NCBI RefSeq assembly: GCF_001399685.1 | Contig: NZ_JTHN01000084.1 | Span: forward strand, 26,111-90,110 | Direction: 5' to 3' | DNA length: 64,000 bases | Origin: Paenibacillus sp. A3 | GTDB taxonomy: Bacteria > Bacillota > Bacilli > Paenibacillales > NBRC-103111 | Part shown: piece after piece, positions 7,299 to 16,700 of the stretch | How the letters are laid out: every line of letters starts with the position of its first letter | Position numbering within the stretch: position 1 is the first letter of the stretch | Notes under the pieces: model-generated | The model's input: the letters and a program-made list of their open reading frames with translations, nothing else | Told to the model about the DNA's origin: nothing | Database searches by the model: none | Made by a program: the position numbers and the translations under genes

Positions 7299-9625
7299 TG
7301 ATGAAATTATTACTAAAATTAGTAAGGGATATTAGACAATCGATAGGGCAATTCATAGCCATTGTTTCGGTTATTGCAGTAGGAGCTTTTTTCTATGCGG
7401 GGCTTATCACGTATAGTGATACCCTTAGCGCTTATACGAAGGCATACTTTAAAGAACATAATTTAAGCGATTTGAACGTGTATTACAGTCAAATTTCCAA
7501 AGATGAAGTGGCCGGATTAAGCAAAATTGAAGGGATAAATAAAATAGAAGGACGTTATACGTTGGACGCCACGCAAGCGTTTGAAGGGTATAAAGCTTCA
7601 ATTAAAATGCATTCGATCCCAGTGAACAATGAAATCAATACGCCTACTATGGTGGAGGGCAGAATCCCGTCAAAAAAAGATGAGATCTTATTAGATTCCC
7701 ATTATGCCAAAGAACATCAGGTTCGTGTCGGCGATAAAATCAGGATAAGTTCGAATAAAAAAGACTACAGCTTTACGATCAGCGGTTTGTGTGAGAATGT
7801 TGAATATGCCAAAAAGAACGAAATACAAGACCATAAAACCTACGGAATAGCTTATATGGCCGAAGAGGCGATCCCTGAAATGGTAGACAGCTTTTCCTAC
7901 AATGAAGTCCTGATTGATGCCAAAGAAGGCTACGATCTTGACCAATTAGGCAAATCCATTGAAGCACATTCCAAACTGCTTTCCTATTTAAACCAAGTAA
8001 GTAAAGAAAGGACTTTCAGTTATTCGAAACTAACGGAAACGATCCATAATAATAACTTGATGAGCAAGGTTATCCCTTTCGTTCTCTTTTTGATAGGAGC
8101 TATTATCCTGTTCCTTACCATGTCGAGGATGATCGATTCTCAAAGAAATCAAGTAGGTATTATGAAGGCTTTGGGTGTAAAAAACAGGACGATCATGCTT
8201 CATTACATGGGATACCCTTTGCTGGTAGGGATTATAGGCTCAATTCTAGGTTGCTCCATAGCCGCTATTGTATTTATTCCTTTAGTAACTGCGTCGAGTT
8301 CTAGGGCTTACTCTCTGCCAGGAATAAAATTCGCCCTTGATTTGTATTCGATCCTTCCTCCCATTCTATTCTCTAGTGCCTTTGGACTTCTTTCGTGTTA
8401 CTTAAGCGGCAGAACCGTATTAAAAGAACGTGCGGCTCAAGCTATGCGTCCTAAACCGCCAAAGAAGATGAAAATGCTTCTCATCGAAAGAATTCCGGGT
8501 CTTTGGAGTCGTATTTCCTACAGTTACAAACTGATTTTAAGAAATATACTGCTGAATAAACAAAAAGCTTTCGTGAGCTCGGTTGGTGTTGTTGCAAGCA
8601 CGGTTTTATTGATAACTGCCTTCGGCACGCACACGGCTTTGCTAAAAGTGGCTGACCAGATTGAAGAGGTTTATGCTTATGATTTAAGAGTAGATTATGC
8701 GATAGGAGCATCTTCCGATGCGTCAAACCTCCCCTCCGGTATTAAACAAAAATTTCATCTATCTGCCTTTCCTGTTGAATTCATCAAAGATGATAAAAAA
8801 GAAAAGGCCACTTTAACGGTTACTGAAAAAGAAAACAATCTCATTCATTTCTTTGACGAAAATAACAATAAACTATTTCTGGAGAATAACGGGGTCTTGG
8901 TGCCCAAATCTTACGCCGACAAATACCATATTGTAGAAGGGGATCTCATCCAGATCAAGTTCACAGCACCGGAGTTTAAAAATAAGATGATCGAAATGAA
9001 GGTTTTAAATATATCTACCCAGTATTCGAATCCGTCGTTTTATAGCACGCCAGCCTACTTAAATAGCTTTGGCATAGACTACAATCCATCCTCGCTTTTA
9101 GTTGAAGCCAATAGCTCTGCAGATCTTGTAAGCGTTCGTAACTTTATTGAGCAAGATCCTCACGTAGATAAGATTACAGATAAGAACGATCTTAAGAAAT
9201 CAGCTCAGTATATTGTGAAGCAAAACAGCTTTGTTTTTATCATGTTTATCATTTGTGCCGTCATTCTCTCCTTTGGCGCCATTTATACGATATCTTCCAT
9301 AAACATTTATGAAAGGAATCGTGAGCTTGCCACACTTAAGGTATTAGGCTATGCAAAATATAAAATCAACAGACTCATATTTTTTGAAAACATCATCCTA
9401 ACCACATTTGCGGTAATTGTTGCTTTACCGATTAGTGGCTATATGTATACCATTATTGTAAAGGCGCTCTCTAGCGCCCATCAACAAATCCCGGATCAAT
9501 TAAACGTTTTCGTATTGCTGGCAGCTGTTATTCTTGCATTCTTACTTACCATTCTGGCAAACCTGCTACTTAGGAGAAAAGTAACCCAAATCAATATGAT
9601 TGAATCCTTAAAAAGTATAGAATAA
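7298..9625 (+). CDS. FtsX-like ABC transporter permease
   Basis: A 775-residue permease with two FtsX/MacB modules: TM1 near residues 15-35 (FIAIVSVIAVGAFFYAGLIT), an extracytoplasmic MacB-PCD-like region up to about 250, three spans around 255-370, a second TM near 425, another large extracytoplasmic segment, and three C-terminal spans from about 640. The ATG at 7298 overlaps the ATPase stop by one base (TGATG). AT-rich like its partner. Two genes, one operon; no accessory sensor kinase adjoins, so control probably comes from the GntR gene across the divergent region. Confidence 0.92.
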   Translation: MMKLLLKLVRDIRQSIGQFIAIVSVIAVGAFFYAGLITYSDTLSAYTKAYFKEHNLSDLNVYYSQISKDEVAGLSKIEGINKIEGRYTLDATQAFEGYKASIKMHSIPVNNEINTPTMVEGRIPSKKDEILLDSHYAKEHQVRVGDKIRISSNKKDYSFTISGLCENVEYAKKNEIQDHKTYGIAYMAEEAIPEMVDSFSYNEVLIDAKEGYDLDQLGKSIEAHSKLLSYLNQVSKERTFSYSKLTETIHNNNLMSKVIPFVLFLIGAIILFLTMSRMIDSQRNQVGIMKALGVKNRTIMLHYMGYPLLVGIIGSILGCSIAAIVFIPLVTASSSRAYSLPGIKFALDLYSILPPILFSSAFGLLSCYLSGRTVLKERAAQAMRPKPPKKMKMLLIERIPGLWSRISYSYKLILRNILLNKQKAFVSSVGVVASTVLLITAFGTHTALLKVADQIEEVYAYDLRVDYAIGASSDASNLPSGIKQKFHLSAFPVEFIKDDKKEKATLTVTEKENNLIHFFDENNNKLFLENNGVLVPKSYADKYHIVEGDLIQIKFTAPEFKNKMIEMKVLNISTQYSNPSFYSTPAYLNSFGIDYNPSSLLVEANSSADLVSVRNFIEQDPHVDKITDKNDLKKSAQYIVKQNSFVFIMFIICAVILSFGAIYTISSINIYERNRELATLKVLGYAKYKINRLIFFENIILTTFAVIVALPISGYMYTIIVKALSSAHQQIPDQLNVFVLLAAVILAFLLTILANLLLRRKVTQINMIESLKSIE

Positions 9626-9831
9626 TGGGGAGTTCGGCCCAACTTATCCAATGTATGGTGGATTGTAGTCGTCCATAGCACTGCGTGCTCATTTATATAA
9701 AAGGTTACGAAAAATGTGAGAACTTGATTTTAGTGATACAATATAACATAATAATCACTCTGCATGCTTAATGGAAAAACTGGGGATCATGACGAAGTAT
9801 GCAGCCATTATATCAATGAGGAGAGGTTATC

Positions 9832-10551
9832 ATGGATTTGAAAAATAGAACAGCGATTATTACCGGAGCGGGAAAGGGCATCGGCAAAGCGATCGCCGTG
9901 GAGCTTGCCAAAGAAGGAGTTAATCTCGGTCTGACGGCCAGAACTTCGTCCGATCTGGAATCGCTTCGCGCGGAGCTGGAAAGTACATATAGCGTCAAAG
10001 TATATACCGCAGCCGCAGACATTGCCAAACGAGGAGAGGCCGAGCAAGCCGTCGGATCGCTAATTAGCAGCCTTGGTTCACTTGACATTTTGATCAATAA
10101 TGCAGGGATCGCACAGTTCGGCACCGTGGCCGATATGGAACCCGAGTTATGGGAGAGCATCATTCAAACGAACCTGATGGGTACTTATTATGTCACTCGT
10201 GCCGCGCTGCCGACGATGCTGGCGCAAGCGAGCGGCAGTATCATCAACATCTCGTCCACGGCTGGAGAGCGGGGCTTCGCGACCGGCTCCGCTTATTGTG
10301 CGTCCAAGCATGCGGTGATGGGTTTTACGGAAGCGCTGATGCAGGAGGTCCGCAAATCCAACATTCGCGTAACGGCGCTCACGCCAAGTACGGTCAACAC
10401 CGAACTCGCAACGAACGCCGGCCTCAAAATCGGTGACGAAGACCGCATGATGCAGCCGGAGGACGTAGCGGAACTTGTGCTCGCCACGTTGAAGCTGCCG
10501 GCACGTGTTTTCATCAAAAACGCCGGGATTTGGACGACCAATCCGCAATAG
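9832..10551 (+). CDS. Short-chain dehydrogenase/reductase, FabG-like
   Basis: NAD(P)-dependent oxidoreductase of 239 residues. The Rossmann motif TGAGKGIG is at residues 12-19, the structural NNAG near 88, and the catalytic Ser and Tyr-x3-Lys lie in ISSTAG and YCASK. This is the classical SDR length. Strong GAGGAGAGG before ATG. A terminator at 10621-10655 separates it from the NRPS gene downstream, so it is probably an independent gene. Substrate unknown; 3-oxoacyl-ACP reductase is only the nearest well-known relative. Confidence 0.92.
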   Translation: MDLKNRTAIITGAGKGIGKAIAVELAKEGVNLGLTARTSSDLESLRAELESTYSVKVYTAAADIAKRGEAEQAVGSLISSLGSLDILINNAGIAQFGTVADMEPELWESIIQTNLMGTYYVTRAALPTMLAQASGSIINISSTAGERGFATGSAYCASKHAVMGFTEALMQEVRKSNIRVTALTPSTVNTELATNAGLKIGDEDRMMQPEDVAELVLATLKLPARVFIKNAGIWTTNPQ

Positions 10552-10620
10552 ATCTGGTCGCGGTGACCGCGGTATGATGCGGAGTCCGTATCTTCGAAAT
10601 GGTGAATATGTTATACAAAA

Positions 10621-10655
10621 CGGAGTCTCGCGGGTTTGCGGGCTCTGTTTTTTTA
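10621..10655 (+). terminator. Terminator after the SDR gene
   Basis: Hairpin beginning CGGAGTC and ending GGGCTCTG, followed by eight T. Nearly the same sequence forms the terminator at 24356-24386. Confidence 0.75.
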
Positions 10656-10793
10656 TTATTAATTATGGAAATAAATACATGGTTTGGACTATAGTAGAGT
10701 AATAGGGAAAACATTTCTAAAATCCCTCTTTTTATTGGAACTCATTTTCACGAGGGTAGATTTGCAGAAACAAAGAGAGGAGATGAAGAACCG

Positions 10794-13700
10794 ATGACAC
10801 CTGCTGACGGAACAGCCCTGAATGATACTTTGGGCGGCAGCCGATGTTGCTTGCCGCTGTTTTCGAATAACAGGGGCCAGGGCGAACCCGTGGGCGATTA
10901 CGTTTTCCATAAGATCCGTTTGGGGAACCGACAATTCAAAGTAATGACGGAATTTGTCCGTCGGCATCAGCTTTGCATGCCAACTTTTCTAACGGCGGTA
11001 TGGTCTGTCTTGCTATCCCATTATGCCAATCAATACGAGGTGCCCGTTTTGTATTCCGTTGTGCCGGACGAAGCCGGGAGCGAAAGCTATCAGCACTATC
11101 CGCTGTTCGTCAACATTCGGAAGGAAGATTGTCTTCTTGATTTGGTGTGTAGGGTCAAAACGCAAATGGATGATCGGAAAACAGGCGGCGGTTCTTGGAG
11201 CGAAACGTTGGCGCAGCAAGCGGAAGGGGGGCTTTCTGCACCGGGGCGCGAGGGCTATTTTAATGTAGGAATCTTGGAAGCGCATGGAAGGAGTCTGCTA
11301 CCGACTGCCAATTCGGAGGCATCAGATCGTCGTGGCATGAACCAGCCGGAGATTGCACTCCGTTATCGTTACAGCCTCAACGAACTCGAATGTGCGGTTC
11401 AGTATGACGGCAAGCGCTTCGGCAAAACGCAGATCTCCCGACTCGCGGGGCAGTTCCGGGTGCTTCTGACCAACGTATTGAATGACCCGGAGAAGCCTGT
11501 GCTTTTCCATCCGTTCCTGACTGCAAGCGAAGGGAAGCAATTCAGCCGATGGAACGATACGGACAGGGAATATCCCGCGCATAAAACCGTTCATCAATGG
11601 GTCGAGGAACAGGCGGCCAGGACGCCGGAGGCGGTCGCTTTGGAGTTTCGTCAGCAGAGGCTGACCTACTCCGAATTAAACCGCCGGGCTAACCGAATTG
11701 CCCGCGTCATTGTGGATGCGTATCAGAGGAAAGAGCAGGACGATCTGCCGCGAGGGATGCTGATTCCCATTATGATGGAGCGAAGCGCGGATGTGATACC
11801 GGCTATGCTGGGAGTCATGAAGACGGGAGGGGCTTACCTTCCGGTTGATCCCCAGTATCCGGAGGAGCGCATTCGGTTTATTTTGGAGGACGCTCAGGCC
11901 CAAATCATTGTGACAACGTGCCAATTGGCCGCCAAGCTGAAGCCGGTCATTTCTCAAGCCGGGATGGAGGCGGAGGCGCTTATATGTATCGACGAGCAGC
12001 TTGCGCAGCCCTGCGATTCCGATGAAAATTTGAACGTTGAGGTCAAGCAGGACGATCTGGCATACGTCATCTATACGTCCGGCTCTACAGGAAAACCGAA
12101 GGGCGCGCTCATCGAACACGCCGGACTTGTTGCGCTGATTCCTTACCTTATCGACAGGTTTGGGCTGACTTCGGAAACGCGAGTACTGCAATTTGCTTCC
12201 ATCAGCTTTGACGCGTCGGTGTACGAATGGATCGGCACGCTTACGGTCGGCGGAACGCTCGTTGTCTTGTCGGACGAGGAACTGCCTCCCTATGCCGATA
12301 TTTCGGATGTACTCGAGCAAAAAAACATTCATCTTGCCATGCTGCCGCCGGCCGTCTTACGAACGATGAGTAAGCGGGACTTGCCCGGCTTGCGGACGAT
12401 CGTGTCGGCGGGGGAGGCTTGTACTCCGGATATTGTGAACGATTGGGGAAAAGAACGGTTATTTCTGAACGCCTACGGTCCGACGGAAGTAACGATTATT
12501 TGTTCCGTAGGGCTCTGCCGTCCGGGGAAAATAGTGACGATCGGGCAGCCCGTTTACAACAAACGCCTGTTCGTCCTGAATCCGTTCGGCCAACCGGTTC
12601 CGGTCGGCGTTCCCGGCGAGCTGTGGGTGGGCGGCGTCGGACTGGCCAGAGGCTACCTGAACCGCGAAGAGCTGACCAAGGAACGGTTCGTCCACAAAGA
12701 GCTTGTGATGGGGGACGGGCATGCTCCGCAAATCGAGAGGTTATATAAAACCGGAGATATCGTCAAATGGACGCCGGGCGGGGAATTGATATTTATCGGC
12801 CGCAGCGACGATCAGGTCAAAATTAGAGGCTACCGCATTGAACTGGGGGAAATCGAGCATCGGCTCCGGCAGTATCCCGGCATTGATCAATGCTTGGTCA
12901 GGGCGTGGCACGACGGGCATTATCAGAAATTGGCGGCTTACTACACCTCCGCCCAAGAGCTGGAAGAGGCCGAACTGACGCGGCACTTGACCTCCGTGTT
13001 ACCGGCTTACATGATTCCGTCTTACTTTTGCCGACTGGAAGCGTTTCCTTTAAATACAAACGGTAAAGTGGACCGGTCGGCGCTTCCTCATCCGAATACG
13101 GTGTGGAAACACTCCTCCGAAAAGGCGTCGGAAACGGGCGAAGACGAAATGGAAAAGCGGCTGCTTCACATTTGGCGGCACCTGCTCAAGCGGCAAAATA
13201 TCGGGGTCAACGATCATTTTTATGCGGTTGGGGGAGACTCGATCCTTGCTATTCAGACGGTATCCATGGCCAGGGATCACGGAATTATCGTGACGCCCAG
13301 ACAAGTGGCGGAGCATCCGACCGTGAAGGATCTGGCAGCCGTAGCCGCTTGGGTGGATGGAGGGAAGGAAAAGGAGCAGGCCGTCGATTTGGCGGGCGAA
13401 TTCGGGCTGACGCCGATTCAACACTGGTTTTTCGAGCAGCGGTTCGAAGAGCCGAACTATTTCAATCAGTCGCATATGCTGCTGCTCAATCATTGCGACC
13501 CTGCGAGGCTGGAGACGGCTCTTAACCGGCTGGTCCGGCTGCATCCGGAGCTGGCGGCGCAATTCGTAAGGCGCGGGCATGCCTATGTGCAGCGCTACCG
13601 AACGGATGCCGTCGTACGGCTTGCTTCTTACACCATTCAAGAGACAAACCGCCCCGATCCGGAAATTGCCGCCATCTGCGCGAAGTGGCACGGACAATTA

Positions 13701-16700
13701 GATTACGAGTCGGGAACGATGCTTCGTGCCGGGTTGATCGAAGGCCACCCTGACGGTAAAATTCGTCTGTTCCTTTCCGTTCATCATCTGGTCATCGACG
13801 GGGTTTCTTGGAGAATTTTGCTTCAAGAGCTGTATCCGTTGTATCTCGGCGCCGAGCTGCCCCCGGTTCCAAGCCCATTCAAAAAATGGCAGGCTGCGAT
13901 CGCGGACTATGCTCAAAAAGAGGAGTTGCGCGACCATATCAGCTATTGGAGTGACGTGCTGACCCGTTCCACCGCATTCCAGTTGCCCGTAGACTGTTGC
14001 GCGGATAACCGAAGCAGCGCCGAATCCGCGGAGCTCATTGCAACGCTGCCGCCAAGCGATACGCAGCGGCTGCTGCACCGGTGCGCTCACGCTTACCATA
14101 CGCAGATCAACGATCTGCTGCTTACCGCCTGGTCCCTGATGCTGTCCGCCTGGTCCGGACAGGGGACGGTCGCCTTCCGGCTGGAGGGTCATGGACGGGA
14201 GCACTCCGTATCCGACATGAACTTGACCCGGACGATCGGCTGGTTCACGTCGATGTTTCCCGTGTGCATCCGGTTGTCGGCTGAAACTCCTTTGGGAGAA
14301 ACGATCAAATCCGTCAAGGAGCAGCTGCGCCGCATTCCTGACCGGGGCATCTCGTTCGGGGCTCTGCGGTACTGCCATCCGGACGAGGCGGTCCGAACGG
14401 CCTTGACCGCTTCCGAGCCGCAGGCGCTGTTCAACTATTTGGGCCAGTTCGATCAGACCGAAGCCGGGGAAGTGAACGAATGGCTGAGCTTCACGCGCGA
14501 TGCCGCACAGGATCATAGCTCGCCGCAAAACCACGGAACGAGTCTGTTGGAGCTTAACTGCTCAGTCGTTCAGGGCCAGCTGCATTTGTTCATGAAATAC
14601 AGCAGACGTCATTACGAGGAAACGACGATTGCCCGGTTGACCGAATCCTTCATCTCCTGTCTGCTTTCCATTATCGAACACTGCGATGGGAAAGAGAGCG
14701 AAGAATTTACGCCGGGCGATTTTCCACTGGTTTCCGTCGAACAGCTTTCACTGGACCGGATGGTAAACACGTACCATGCGCAATGCGGTCTGGATAAAAT
14801 CATGCCGCTTAGCCCGCTGCAGAAAGGACTTTTGTTCCATTATTTGGATCATCCATCCTCCGACCAATATTTCGTGCAGACGAGCTGGAAATATGAAGGC
14901 AGGCTCGATGTCACCCGTTATCGGGAGGCGTGGCAGCGTGTCGTTGCTGAAAACGATTGTTTGCGGACGTGCTTCGTCTGGGAAGCGCTGGACGAGCCGG
15001 TACAGTGTGTCGTCCAAACAGCGGAACCGGATTGGACGGTAGAGGATATCAGCTCGCAGCCTGCGGATCGGCAGCAAGAGTACTTCGAACAGTGGATCAC
15101 GCTGGACCGCGAGCGCCGCTTCGACCTGCGACGGCCGGCGTACCGCCTTGCGCTGATTCGCAGCGGTCCGGAGGAATGGACGGTGGTTTGGAGCTACTAT
15201 CATATTTTGCTGGATGGATGGAGCCTTCCGCTGCTGCTCAATCGGGTTCACGACCTCTATGAATGCAGCTTGCAGAACATAGCGCCTCCCCGCAATCCGT
15301 CGCTCCCTTTTGAACCTTACATCCGGTGGCTGATGACGAAGGAACGGACGGAGGCCGAAACCTTCTGGAAGGCTTATTTGGCTGACGTTACCGAGCCGAC
15401 CCCGCTGCCGATGGAGAAAAGCGGCTTGCGCTTCGATGCGCACCAGCCCATCCGCAGGCAGCAGACCGAGACGCTGCAATTGGATGCAAGCTTTACCGGG
15501 CGCATGACGGCGTTTGTGCAGCAAACGCAAATATCGCTGAATACCTTGGTACAGTTCGCTTGGGGAAAAGTACTGCAAGTGCTTCATGATGCGGATATAA
15601 CCGTCTTCGGCATGGTCGTGTCCGGCCGTGGGTCCGATCTTGCCAAAGCGGACCGTATCACCGGCTTGCTGATTAATACGCTTCCTTTGGTGATGCATTG
15701 GAATACGGAGCAGTCTGTCGCTGACTATGTAAAGGAGCTTCATCATACGATTCAAAAGCTGAACGATTACTGCTACGTCAGCCTGAACGAATTGAAGGAC
15801 TGGAGCTCCGTGCAAGACCATACGCTGTTTCACAGCATCGTCGCTTTCGAAAATTATTTGAACGACTACCGTCAGCCGGCAAGCGGACTGAACATGTCGG
15901 CGATGGAGGAACGCGAGAAAACGAATTATCCGCTGACGATCACCATCACGAGCGACGGAGACCGAATCGTCATCAAGCTGATTTACGATGCGGACCGATT
16001 GGAGCAGGAAACGGTTCGCGGGTTGACGGAGCATCTGCTTCAGGCTTTGCATTTTGCGGTCGAGCATCCGGATAGCGCTGTCGGAGACATTAGCCTAATG
16101 GCCGAAGACGAATACGACCGGATCGTCTACGATTGGAATCGTACGTTCACGGAGTATCCCCGGGAGAGTTCGGTTCCCGAGCTGTTCGGGGAGCAGGTCC
16201 GGCACCGGCCATCTCAAACGGCGGTAATCGCATACGACCGGGTCGTGACTTACGAACGGCTCGACCAATTGTCCCGGCATGTGGGGAGCTTGCTCGCGGA
16301 GGATGCGCCGGTTCGCGGGAAGCTCATCGGCGTCTGTCTGCCGCGCTCGCTCGGCTTTATCGTTTCCATCCTGGGCATCTTGAAGGCGGGCTGCGCCTAT
16401 GTGCCGATCGATCCCGATTTCCCGGCGGAACGCACGCGCGACATGATCCGGGACGCCGGACTGGACACGATCATCACCTCGCGCAGTGGAGCGGAAAGCC
16501 TGGCGGAAACGTGTCGGGGTGTGAGCTTAAGGCTGATCTGCGCCGATGATTTCGACACCGTGACATTTATGGGGCAGGAAGAGAAAGGGACATGTCCCGC
16601 GGACGCCTCCGATCTTGCTTATCTGATGTATACGTCCGGTTCGACGGGCAAGCCGAAAGGCGTAATGGTCGAGCATCGTAGCATCGTCCGTCTGGTGAAG

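Noticed and set aside
14748..16067. Long minus-strand frame opposite the NRPS
   Set aside because: Lies entirely within conserved condensation domain coding sequence; composition is that of an antisense shadow.
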